Below are positions 8,365 to 15,922 of a stretch of 64,000 bases of DNA, piece after piece. Source of the stretch: Marivita sp. S6314. GTDB taxonomy: Bacteria; Pseudomonadota; Alphaproteobacteria; Rhodobacterales; Rhodobacteraceae. A program made the position numbers and the translations under genes. How positions within the stretch are numbered: position 1 is the first letter of the stretch; every line of letters starts with the position of its first letter. The stretch spans positions 186,001 to 250,000 of the forward strand of contig NZ_JALKAO010000004.1 in NCBI RefSeq assembly GCF_023015985.1, in the 5' to 3' direction. Below the pieces are notes generated by a model that saw nothing but the letters and a program-made list of their open reading frames with translations, was not told where the DNA came from and did not search any database.

Positions 8365-9069
8365 TTAACCGGCGGCAAGCTGATTGTGCTTGCGCGCAAC
8401 AAAGGTCTTGGCGGTTTCCACCGCCACAGCCGCATCCCGGCAATAGGCATCTGCGCCGATGGCCTTGCCGAACTCTTCGTTGAGCGGCGCACCTCCGACC
8501 AGGACGATATAGTCGTCGCGCATGCCTTTCTCGACCATCGTGTCGATCACCACCTTCATGTAGGGCATGGTGGTGGTGAGCAGCGCCGACATACCCAGGA
8601 TGTCCGGCTCTTCGGTGGCGATGGCGTCCAGGTAGTTTTCAACCGGGTTGTTGATGCCCAGATCCACAACCTCGAAACCTGCGCCTTCCATCATCATCGA
8701 CACAAGGTTCTTGCCGATGTCGTGGATGTCGCCCTTGACGGTGCCAATGACCATCTTGCCGACACGCGGCGCACCGGTTTCGGCCAGTAATGGCTTGAGG
8801 ATGAACATCCCGCCCTTCATCGCATTCGCCGCCAGCAGCACTTCGGGCACAAACAGGATGCCGTCGCGGAAGTCATGGCCCACGATGGTCATACCGCCGA
8901 CCAGCGCTTTGGTCAGGATATCGTAGGGCTGCCATCCGCGATCCAGCAGGATGTGCACCGCCTCTTCGATCTCTTCCTTTAGACCGTCATAGAGGTCATC
9001 GAACATCTGTTCGACAAGTTCGTCGTCATTCAGTTCTGACAGGATGATGTCGTCTTCTTCGTCAGCCAT
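8365..9069 (-). CDS. Corrinoid (B12-binding) methyltransferase subunit, likely the cobalamin part of a split methionine synthase
   Basis: The 234-aa protein has an N-terminal helical cap domain (residues 1-100, DILTKALVGGMTIVGHDFRDG) and a C-terminal Rossmann B12-binding domain (about 105-230). The base-off, His-on motif is GDIHDIGKNL, followed by the conserved LGMSALLTTTMPYMK and LVGGAPLNEEF. It lacks its own methyltransferase domain. In Rhodobacterales such stand-alone proteins act with a separate homocysteine methyltransferase and a pterin-binding protein as a three-part MetH; a homocysteine methyltransferase lies 1.3 kb away. A role with methylamine methyltransferases (MtbC/MttC type) is the alternative. 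It ends at a strong terminator. Confidence 0.85.
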   Translation of the reverse strand: MADEEDDIILSELNDDELVEQMFDDLYDGLKEEIEEAVHILLDRGWQPYDILTKALVGGMTIVGHDFRDGILFVPEVLLAANAMKGGMFILKPLLAETGAPRVGKMVIGTVKGDIHDIGKNLVSMMMEGAGFEVVDLGINNPVENYLDAIATEEPDILGMSALLTTTMPYMKVVIDTMVEKGMRDDYIVLVGGAPLNEEFGKAIGADAYCRDAAVAVETAKTFVARKHNQLAAG

Positions 9070-9224
9070 TCACGTATCTCCAGACGCTGGCGGTGCCGCC
9101 AAGGGTGTTTTCCTGACTATTCGGGGTTTTATGTTGCATCGACTTGGTGAAATCCGACATGCGCGCAGACGCAACCGACGCATGCGACGGTCTATACCCC
9201 CCGTTGCGACAGATTCTTGTGTTT

Positions 9225-9239
9225 GTTCTTATTTTGTTC
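9225..9239 (+). promoter_or_regulatory. LexA box upstream of the radical SAM gene
   Basis: GTTC-TTATTTT-GTTC is an exact GTTC-N7-GTTC match. It ends 12 nt before the start codon of the radical SAM gene and lies in the shared intergenic region with the corrinoid gene, much closer to the former. Confidence 0.75.
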
Positions 9240-9251
9240 TAATTCGATTGG

Positions 9252-10337
9252 ATGACAGAGTCAGACCGCTACGTTTCGCCAGACCGCCGCAAGGGACGGG
9301 GGGCCGCAAGCCGGGACACCGGGCGCTATGAAGCAACGCGCCGTGTGGATGTGTCAGATGGATGGGACATGCCCGAAGACATGTCGGCCCTACGGACCGA
9401 AGTGAGCGAAGAGCGCCCCCGAAGCCTGATCAACTACATCTCATCCCCCGATCTGTCCTTTGACCGGACGATCAACCCCTATCGCGGTTGCGAACACGGG
9501 TGCATCTATTGCTTTGCCCGGCCCACCCATGCGTGGCTGGGGCTGTCGCCGGGGCTGGATTTCGAAACCAAACTTGTGGCGCGGCCCGATGCCCCGGCGC
9601 TTCTGGCCAAAGAGTTGCGGGCCAAACGCTATGCCGTGGCCCCGATTGCGATTGGCACCAACACCGATCCGTATCAGCCCATTGAACGGGATCGCGCGAT
9701 CATGCGCGCCTGTCTTAAGGTGCTGCGTGATTTTCGGCACCCGGTTGTGATTGCCACCAAAGGCACGCTGATCGAACGCGACATCGACATCATGTCTGAC
9801 ATGGCGGCGCGGAACCTTGTGCGTGTCGGCATCACCCTGACCACCCTGGACGCCGATCTGAACCGCCGGATGGAGCCGCGCGTGCCCAGCCCAAAGCGGC
9901 GTCTGGCCACGATCCAACGTTTGTCAGGGGCAGGCATCCCGGTGCGGGTGATGGTGTCGCCGATCATTCCGGGGCTGACCGATTCCGAGATTGAAACGAT
10001 CCTGACGTCTGCGAAAGACGCCGGTGCGGTGGCCGCGACATGGGCGATGCTGCGCCTGCCGCTGGAAGTGGCGCCCCTGTGGGAGGCGTGGATGGACGAA
10101 CACTACCCGAACCGCAAAGCGCGGGTGATGTCCAAGCTGAAAGAGATGCATGGCGGCAAGGTGTATGACGCGCAGTTTTTCAAACGTGTGCGCGGGGAGG
10201 GGGCTTTTGCCCAATTGATCGCGCAGCGGTTCACCAAAGCCCGCAAGCGGCTGGGGCTGGATGCCCAGCTTCCCGATCTCGAGTGCACAAGTTTTCGACC
10301 GCCGCCGCAGACCGGGGATCAACTGACATTGTTCTGA
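9252..10337 (+). CDS. PA0069-type radical SAM protein (SplB-like)
   Basis: The 361-aa protein carries the radical SAM cluster motif in RGCEHGCIYCFARPTHAWLG (Cys-x3-Cys-x2-Cys, about residue 80) and the downstream barrel segments VVIATKGTLIERD, VRVGITLTTLDADLNRRMEPR and VRVMVSPIIPGLTD. It belongs to the group related to spore photoproduct lyase, whose substrate in non-sporulating bacteria is not established. A LexA box immediately upstream suggests induction by DNA damage and fits a DNA-linked role, but that is inference. The stop is 3 nt from the converging methyltransferase gene. Confidence 0.85.
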   Translation: MTESDRYVSPDRRKGRGAASRDTGRYEATRRVDVSDGWDMPEDMSALRTEVSEERPRSLINYISSPDLSFDRTINPYRGCEHGCIYCFARPTHAWLGLSPGLDFETKLVARPDAPALLAKELRAKRYAVAPIAIGTNTDPYQPIERDRAIMRACLKVLRDFRHPVVIATKGTLIERDIDIMSDMAARNLVRVGITLTTLDADLNRRMEPRVPSPKRRLATIQRLSGAGIPVRVMVSPIIPGLTDSEIETILTSAKDAGAVAATWAMLRLPLEVAPLWEAWMDEHYPNRKARVMSKLKEMHGGKVYDAQFFKRVRGEGAFAQLIAQRFTKARKRLGLDAQLPDLECTSFRPPPQTGDQLTLF

Positions 10338-10340
10338 CCG

Positions 10341-11357
10341 TCAGGCCCGCCGCCGTCCGCGCCGTTCGCGTTTCGGAGCCGCAGATTGGTCACCAGTGCC
10401 GTCACTGTCTGAACTGAAGGGCCCGATCTCTGCCGCGATGACGTCCAGCATCGGGGCCGCACCCTTGGGTGTGGACTCCAGCGCTTCGCGCATGGCGCGC
10501 AAGTGTTCCGGCATCGTGCCGCAGCACCCGCCGATGATCCGCGCACCACAGTCGCGCGCCAAGACGGCGTATTTCGCCATCAGCTCTGGCGTGCCGTCAT
10601 AGTGGATATGACCGTCGACATATTTCGGGATCCCGGCATTGCCCTTGGCGATCAGTGCGCGGTCGGTGCCCGTGGCGGCAAAGCCCAGAACCGTGCGCAG
10701 CAGGTCTGACGCCCCGGTTCCGCAATTGGCCCCGAAAGCCAGCGGCGGGTTCGGCAGGCTGTCCACCAGGTCGACCATCGCGAACGAGGTGACGCCCATC
10801 ATCGTGCGGCCCGCGGTGTCAAAGCTCATCGTGCCGCACCACGGCATGTCGGCCAGTGCAAAGGCTTCGGCGGCGGCGCGGAATTCTTCAGGGGCGCTGA
10901 TGGTTTCGACCCAGAGCACATCCGCGCCGCCCTCTTTCAAGCCTTCGGCCTGTTCGTGAAACATCTCCACCGCGTTGCTGTGTGACATTGTGCCGACAGG
11001 CTCCATGATCTCTCCGGTCGGACCGACCGACCCGGCCACCACAACCGGACGTCCGGCTTGATCCGCCACCTCGCGCGCCAGTTCGGCCCCGATCCGCGAC
11101 AATTCCCGGGCGCGGTGACCGGCATTGTGCAGCTTGAGGCGGGATGCGTTGGACCCGAACGTGTTGGTCAGAAACAGATCGCTGCCCGCATCGACCGCAC
11201 CGGAATAGAGTTTGCGGATATTGTCCGGTTTGGTCTCGTTCCAGAACTCGGGTGGATCGCCGCTTTCCAGACCCATGTTGAACAGGTTCGTGCCCGTCGC
11301 GCCATCAGCCAAAAGCCAGTCGCGCTCGGTCAGAAGGGTTTGCAGGAGTTGTGTCAT
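10341..11357 (-). CDS. Homocysteine S-methyltransferase (BHMT/MetH N-domain type)
   Basis: The 338-aa protein is a homocysteine-binding methyltransferase barrel. Features are LADGATGTNLFNMGLESGDPP, FLTNTFGSN, and the zinc-binding cysteines in AFGANCGTG and IIGGCCGTMPEHL. A basic tail (KRERRGRRRA) ends the protein. Annotations usually call it betaine-homocysteine methyltransferase. In this order it more likely transfers methyl from a separate corrinoid protein, as the N-terminal part of a split MetH, which fits the corrinoid gene nearby. The start MTQLLQTLLTERDW is preferred over longer frames. A 22-bp dyad upstream is a candidate operator. Confidence 0.85.
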   Translation of the reverse strand: MTQLLQTLLTERDWLLADGATGTNLFNMGLESGDPPEFWNETKPDNIRKLYSGAVDAGSDLFLTNTFGSNASRLKLHNAGHRARELSRIGAELAREVADQAGRPVVVAGSVGPTGEIMEPVGTMSHSNAVEMFHEQAEGLKEGGADVLWVETISAPEEFRAAAEAFALADMPWCGTMSFDTAGRTMMGVTSFAMVDLVDSLPNPPLAFGANCGTGASDLLRTVLGFAATGTDRALIAKGNAGIPKYVDGHIHYDGTPELMAKYAVLARDCGARIIGGCCGTMPEHLRAMREALESTPKGAAPMLDVIAAEIGPFSSDSDGTGDQSAAPKRERRGRRRA

Positions 11358-11420
11358 GGAGCACCTGTCCGGTGGTGAGATTTGCGTCTCCCTGACACGA
11401 CAGCGCGCATGAAGCAAAGT

Positions 11421-11442
11421 CATAATGTTCATGACGTTTATG
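11421..11442. promoter_or_regulatory. Dyad operator candidate upstream of the homocysteine methyltransferase
   Basis: The site reads CATAA-N3-TCATGA-N3-TTATG, symmetric at 16 of 22 positions and about 64 nt upstream of the start codon. Methionine-cycle genes in proteobacteria are often controlled by SahR (ArsR family) or MetR binding to such dyads. The cognate regulator is not identified here. Confidence 0.45.
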
Positions 11443-11465
11443 AGAAGCGCGCAGGCGCTGCTGTA

Positions 11466-11485
11466 GCGGGGCCAATTGACCCCGC
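11466..11485 (-). terminator. Hairpin downstream of or between divergent and tandem units
   Basis: GCGGGG-N8-CCCCGC forms a 6-bp GC stem between the methyltransferase promoter region and the stop codon of the hydrolase/OsmC gene. There is no T-run, so this is a weak call. Confidence 0.35.
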
Positions 11486-11491
11486 CACAAA

Positions 11492-12700
11492 CTAGACCAG
11501 CTCGGTTTCCACCTTGGACGAGGCTTCGAGTGTCCGGTGAACCGGGCATTTATCCGCAATCTCCAGCAATTTCTGGCGCTGAGCGTCGTTCAAATCGCCG
11601 GTCAGCGAAATTCGCCTGCGGAAGAGGTCGATATTGTTGGTTGTCGGCATGCCCGCGTCCTGCGCGTGCACCTTGTCGTGGCTCACATCGACCGACACAT
11701 GGGTCAGCGGCCAGCCTTTGCGCCGTGCATACATGCGCAGCGTCATGGACGTGCAGGCCCCAAGCCCGGCAGACAGAAACCCGTAGGGCGATGGCCCGCG
11801 ATTGGTGCCGCCATAGGCCAGCGGTTCATCGGCCAGGAAATGATGCGGGCCTGCCTGCACATCCTGTAGAAACCCGTCTGTATCGGCCTCGGACACGCGC
11901 ACAATCCCTTCGGGTGCGCCAATGGGAGGGGCAGGGGGCGTCAGTTCAAGGTAGCGCCCAACCCATGCCGTGATCACATCTGCGGCGTATTCGGCATCTT
12001 CGGCCCGGGTGACAAGGTGATCGGCGTCATCCAGCGTGACAAAGCTTTTGGGGTGTTTGGCGGCGACAAAGATGTTCGTCGCGTTTTCCACGCCAACGAC
12101 GGAGTCGAGCGGCGCATGCATCACCAGCAACGCGGCCTTGAGCTTGGCAATCGCCGGGGCAAGGGCCTGTGCCTTGACGTCCTCGACAAAGGCCTTGCCG
12201 ATGGTGAAAGGGCGCCCCCCCAGATCAACCTCGGCCTGGCCGTTGGTGCGGATGTCATCCAGCGCACCGGCAAAGTTATGCGTGACATGTTCGGGATCAA
12301 ACGGCGCGCCAATGGTGACCACCGCATTGATCTCGGGCATCTCGCTGGCCGCCCGCAAAACCGCTGCCCCGCCCAGCGAATGTCCGATCAGCATCGCCGG
12401 TGCCATAATACGCCCGCGCAGATAGTCGGCAGCGGCATGCAGGTCCGACACGTTCGAGGTGAAGGTGGTATTGGAAAACTCGCCCTTGGAATGGCCCAGC
12501 CCGGTGAAGTCGAAGCGCAGCACGGCGATCCCCATGGCGGACAATCGCGCAGCTATGCGGCGCGCCGCCGGAATGTCCTTGGAACAGGTGAAGCAATGCG
12601 CAAAAAGGGCGGTGGCCAGATGTGGCCCTTCGGGTAAATCAAGCCGCGCTGACAGGGTGTCGCCGGAATGGCCAGGAAATGTGATGCGTTCGGTGGTCAT
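11492..12700 (-). CDS. Bifunctional alpha/beta hydrolase-OsmC family protein
   Basis: The 402-aa protein fuses two domains. Residues 1-255 are an alpha/beta hydrolase with RFDFTGLGHSKGEF and the nucleophile motif LIGHSLGGAAVL; the acid and His are in HAPLDSVV and DDADHLV. Residues about 265-402 are an OsmC-like domain with its two redox cysteines in SAGLGACTSMTLRMYARRKG and KCPVHRTL. OsmC proteins reduce organic peroxides, so the fusion may release or detoxify peroxidised esters. That function is inferred. The start MTTERITFPGHSG was chosen because residues upstream of it have no family resemblance. Confidence 0.88.
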   Translation of the reverse strand: MTTERITFPGHSGDTLSARLDLPEGPHLATALFAHCFTCSKDIPAARRIAARLSAMGIAVLRFDFTGLGHSKGEFSNTTFTSNVSDLHAAADYLRGRIMAPAMLIGHSLGGAAVLRAASEMPEINAVVTIGAPFDPEHVTHNFAGALDDIRTNGQAEVDLGGRPFTIGKAFVEDVKAQALAPAIAKLKAALLVMHAPLDSVVGVENATNIFVAAKHPKSFVTLDDADHLVTRAEDAEYAADVITAWVGRYLELTPPAPPIGAPEGIVRVSEADTDGFLQDVQAGPHHFLADEPLAYGGTNRGPSPYGFLSAGLGACTSMTLRMYARRKGWPLTHVSVDVSHDKVHAQDAGMPTTNNIDLFRRRISLTGDLNDAQRQKLLEIADKCPVHRTLEASSKVETELV

Positions 12701-12807
12701 TGTTGTGTCCTTCGGGCCGGGGCGGGGTGACCCTGCGGCGTTTCGTTGGGATTGAGAGTGTGGGCTGTGTGGCCTTTTAGCAAGCAATGTGTCGGAGGCG
12801 TCACAGG

Positions 12808-13677
12808 ATGGTGAGAGCAATGCGATGGGCGGTGAAGAGTGTTGCAGCCGTGTTGGCCGCCGGATTTTTCGGCAGCTTTGCAGGCGCGCTGCATCCGCTG
12901 GGGGACAGCCTAGCGGTGTTCCGCCTGCCGATTGCCGTGCTGTTTGCGCTTTGGGTGATCTGGTCGCCCTGGCCCTATTGGATTCGCTGGTCTGTGGCGG
13001 TGCTGTGCCTTGGTGCGATGGGTCAGATCGTGGCGTTGAAATACGTCTCCCCACCGGCAGGACCGGTGGTGGTCTATCAGAAAAACCTTCTGTTCCAGAA
13101 CGATCAGGTGGCCGCACTGGTGGCGGATATCCGGTCCGCCAATCCAGACATCGTGGCGCTTCAGGAACTGACGTCCCGCAATGCGGATGTGGTGCGCACC
13201 CTGCGCCCGGATTATCCGCATCAGGCCAGCTGCGCGCTGACCAGTTGGGCGCGGGTAGCCATCCTGTCAAAATGGCCCGTCGAAGGGGAAATCTGTATTG
13301 AGGATCAGGGCCTTGTCGGGATCCAAATCGCGTCACCCGATGGTACGTTCTGGGCCTTCAGCCTGCACGCGTTCTGGCCCTGGCCACATGGGCAAGACAG
13401 ACAGCTTGCCCAGCTTTTGCCGGTCCTTGAAGGGTTGGAAGACCCGATCGTGCTGGCCGGGGATTTCAACATGGTGCCGTGGTCTTTTGCCCTGAACCAG
13501 ATCGCGCGCACGACGCAAACCACCCGGGCCGGACCGCTGTTTCCCACCCTGATCAAGATGGGCGCGCCGCTGCCCATTGATCACGTCTACGCCCCGGGCG
13601 GGGGCCGCGCCTCGCAACGGGATCTTCTGGGATCAGACCATTCCGGTGTGCTGGCCGAAGTGGTGGTGTTCGAATAG
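12808..13677 (+). CDS. Endonuclease/exonuclease/phosphatase (EEP) family membrane protein
   Basis: The 289-aa protein starts MVRAMRWAVKS, 9 nt after GGAGG. It has two to three N-terminal membrane helices (about residues 8-80, including LPIAVLFALWVIWSPWP) and then an EEP domain with all key motifs: VALQELTSRN (metal Glu), VLAGDFNMVPWS, PIDHVYA and GSDHSGVLAEV. The hydrolase would face the periplasm, where it could cleave nucleic acids, nucleotides or phospholipid headgroups; the substrate is unknown. It converges on dddP with a 2-nt gap. Confidence 0.82.
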   Translation: MVRAMRWAVKSVAAVLAAGFFGSFAGALHPLGDSLAVFRLPIAVLFALWVIWSPWPYWIRWSVAVLCLGAMGQIVALKYVSPPAGPVVVYQKNLLFQNDQVAALVADIRSANPDIVALQELTSRNADVVRTLRPDYPHQASCALTSWARVAILSKWPVEGEICIEDQGLVGIQIASPDGTFWAFSLHAFWPWPHGQDRQLAQLLPVLEGLEDPIVLAGDFNMVPWSFALNQIARTTQTTRAGPLFPTLIKMGAPLPIDHVYAPGGGRASQRDLLGSDHSGVLAEVVVFE

Positions 13678-13679
13678 GC

Positions 13680-15020
13680 TCAGCGCCCCATCAGCGCATC
13701 ATCAAACGGGTATTTCGTCAGGTTCTCGTACCCATCTTCGGTAATCAGGACCTGATCTTCCAATTTGATCGAAAAATCCCCGCCTTCGGGGCTGATGAGG
13801 GCTTCGACGCACAGGGTCATGCCCGCCTCGAGCGGATGATCAAACGCGCCCGGAATTGCCTGGTCGGGATAGGCCACAAGCGGCCACTCATCACACAATC
13901 CCACGCCATGCATCAGGCAGCTATACTTGCCTTTCTGGTATTCGGGCCGCAGCACATGGGTGTTGGCCGTCAGCTCCGGGATCATCACGCCGGGTTTGAG
14001 CATCTCCATATTGGTCATGATATGCTCAACGCCGTGCTGCATGGCGGAAATCATGTCGGGACGGGGTTTCTGATCACCGATCCACCAAGTCCGGCTGATG
14101 TCGATACAGATGCCGTAGCTGCCAATCAGATCTGTGTCGAAGGCGACGATTTCGTTGTTCTGCACGATCCGCCCTCCGCATTCCTGAAACCATGGGTTGG
14201 AGCGTGGACCAGAGGCGAGAAGACGGGTCTCGATCCATTCGCCCCCGCGTTTGATGTTTTCGGCATGCAGCACCGACCAGATGTCGTCTTCGGTGATGCC
14301 GCCCAGCGGTACTCGTGTCCGAGCGAACTCCTCCATGCGGGCAACCGCAATCTCGCAGGCCTCTGACGCACAGCGCATCGCCTTAATCTCGTCCGGGCCT
14401 TTGACCGCACGGGCGCGTTCGGTGACTTCTTCGCCCTCCATCACCTCGAACCCGGCGGCGGTCAGCGCGCGGTAGCCCGCCACCATGATCTTGTCGACAG
14501 CGAGGCGTTTTTCGCCGCCGCCATGTTCTGACATGATCTCGGACACTTCGCCAACAAAGTCCTTGGCCGCTGCGTCGCCGCGATCCCCGGTGGCGAAATA
14601 GAACATGGATGCGCCAGAGCGTTGTTCACGCACCAACGGGTTGAACGTGCTCAGAAATGGTGCGTTCTTGTAGTCCCAGATCACCATGTACCCATCGGCA
14701 CAAAGCAAAACCGCGCGGAACGGGTTGTGGCTGTTCCATAGCTGCATGTTGGTGCTGTCGGTGGCGTAGCGGATGTTGAGCGGATCAAACATCAAAAGCC
14801 CGCCATAGCCCCGATCCACGATGTGTCGGGTCAATCGCTCCCAGCGGAACCGGCGCATCTCCTGAAGGTCGGGCAGGTCCAGCCCGGCGGCGTCCCATTC
14901 GCGGTAGGCCAGAGGTGTGGGGCCAATCTCGATCCGGTCCTGATCGTTGGGGGTATTGTCCCCGGTCCGCGCGCCGCGGGTCGGGTCGATCTTGCGCGTG
15001 TCCCGAAAATGCGTGTTCAT
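13680..15020 (-). CDS. dddP: Dimethylsulfoniopropionate lyase DddP
   Basis: DddP cleaves the algal osmolyte DMSP into dimethyl sulfide and acrylate. The 446-aa protein has the M24 pita-bread fold but matches DddP in particular: the N-terminus RDTRKIDPTRGARTGDNTPN, the segment DPLNIRYATDSTNMQLWNSH, and ENIKRGGEWIETRLLASGPR followed by NPWFQECGGRI. The metal ligands are seen as the Asp pair in AFDTDLIGSYGICIDISR, His in MHGVGLCDEWPLV, and Glu in CVEALISPEGG and KLEDQVLI. An Xaa-Pro peptidase label would be misleading. No dddA, acuI or prpE gene for acrylate use is adjacent. Confidence 0.93.
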   Translation of the reverse strand: MNTHFRDTRKIDPTRGARTGDNTPNDQDRIEIGPTPLAYREWDAAGLDLPDLQEMRRFRWERLTRHIVDRGYGGLLMFDPLNIRYATDSTNMQLWNSHNPFRAVLLCADGYMVIWDYKNAPFLSTFNPLVREQRSGASMFYFATGDRGDAAAKDFVGEVSEIMSEHGGGEKRLAVDKIMVAGYRALTAAGFEVMEGEEVTERARAVKGPDEIKAMRCASEACEIAVARMEEFARTRVPLGGITEDDIWSVLHAENIKRGGEWIETRLLASGPRSNPWFQECGGRIVQNNEIVAFDTDLIGSYGICIDISRTWWIGDQKPRPDMISAMQHGVEHIMTNMEMLKPGVMIPELTANTHVLRPEYQKGKYSCLMHGVGLCDEWPLVAYPDQAIPGAFDHPLEAGMTLCVEALISPEGGDFSIKLEDQVLITEDGYENLTKYPFDDALMGR

Positions 15021-15143
15021 GTCCGGCCTCCCGTTGATGGGGTCAGCGTGACGCCGTGTTCCCGAAGCCTCATGCCCGTTTGCGACAAGATCCAGTACCG
15101 GAAGCGCCGTTTCGTTTGCGCAACAGGCTTGCTAGGAGGGGGC

Positions 15144-15899
15144 ATGATCTTTCAGTCGCGCCTCCCGTATGATGTGTTCCAGCCCCGCGCGTTGCCGGGC
15201 ATTCTTCCGCTGGGCGATTTGCCGTGGTTGATGGTCGATGACGCCTATGCCCCGCAAATGGCGCATCGCCGGACCCTGACGGCCAAGCATCCCGACCGCG
15301 TTCTGGCAACCGCTGATCCCAGCACAGACGCCACGCAGGATATGCTGGACGAGATCCTGTCCCATCTGCCCGACGGCTTTGACGCAACCGAGACCCAAGT
15401 GACCTGTCCGGATGGGGTCACGGTCCCGGTGAACCGGTCAGAGCCGTTCCACACTCTGAGCAACATATTACAGGAAGACGTCTGTCTGCTGGAAAAACGC
15501 GGGAAGGAACATGTGCTGACCGGAGCGTCGCTGTGTTTCCCGGCCAGTTGGCGTCTGGCGGAAAAGATCGGCCACCCGCTGACCCATATCCATGATCCGG
15601 TTGATGACTACACCGATGAATTGGCGAAACGGGTGCAGCGTCTGTTCGACGGCGTGCGGGCAGGCCGCGCGATCTGGCGGTTTAATGCGCTTTGGTACGA
15701 AGACCCGGAACTGCACCAGCCCCGATCTGCGGCGAACCCCCGTCCTTTGACCGAAGCGGGGGAAACGCCCTATTTGCGTAGTGAACGACAGGTGATCTGG
15801 CGATTGCCAAAGTCCAATGCCGTGCTGTTCACGAACCACACCTATGTGATCCCACGCGACAGGGTCAAAGAGCCGTTTCGGTTGACCGAAACGGCCTGA
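15144..15899 (+). CDS. DUF3445 protein, heme-dependent oxidative N-demethylase alpha-subunit-like
   Basis: The 251-aa protein starts MIFQSRLPYDVFQPRALPGI behind a strong AGGAGG site. The DUF3445 pattern includes LQEDVCLLEKRG, LTGASLCFPASWRLAEKIG and TNHTYVIPRDR near the end. This family includes the heme subunit of oxidative N-demethylases and of dimethylamine monooxygenase, so an amine-oxidising role is plausible. The partner reductase and ferredoxin subunits are not nearby. It is divergent from dddP across 123 nt, with which it may share regulation. Its 3' end lies in a hairpin shared with the converging transglycosylase. Confidence 0.8.
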   Translation: MIFQSRLPYDVFQPRALPGILPLGDLPWLMVDDAYAPQMAHRRTLTAKHPDRVLATADPSTDATQDMLDEILSHLPDGFDATETQVTCPDGVTVPVNRSEPFHTLSNILQEDVCLLEKRGKEHVLTGASLCFPASWRLAEKIGHPLTHIHDPVDDYTDELAKRVQRLFDGVRAGRAIWRFNALWYEDPELHQPRSAANPRPLTEAGETPYLRSERQVIWRLPKSNAVLFTNHTYVIPRDRVKEPFRLTETA

Positions 15900-15916
15900 T
15901 GCGTGGACGCATCAGG
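15895..15916. terminator. Bidirectional terminator hairpin
   Basis: CCTGATGCGT-gg-ACGCATCAGG is a perfect 10-bp stem overlapping the DUF3445 stop and ending 7 nt before the stop of the converging transglycosylase. Its core, GCGTGGACGC, resembles the GCGTCGACGC palindromes at 3861-3878 and 58440-58459. Confidence 0.65.
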
Positions 15917-15922
15917 CGCCGC

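Noticed and set aside
11358-11470. SAM-II or SAM/SAH riboswitch upstream of the homocysteine methyltransferase
   Set aside because: I could not lay the conserved pseudoknot segments onto the leader. A protein-binding dyad explains the symmetry better.
12787-12807. Earlier ATG for the EEP protein
   Set aside because: The ribosome binding site GGAGG lies inside these codons and is correctly spaced for the ATG at 12808.
13680-15020. Xaa-Pro aminopeptidase annotation for the M24-fold protein
   Set aside because: The whole sequence, especially the N-terminus and the NPWFQECGGRI region, matches DddP rather than a peptidase.
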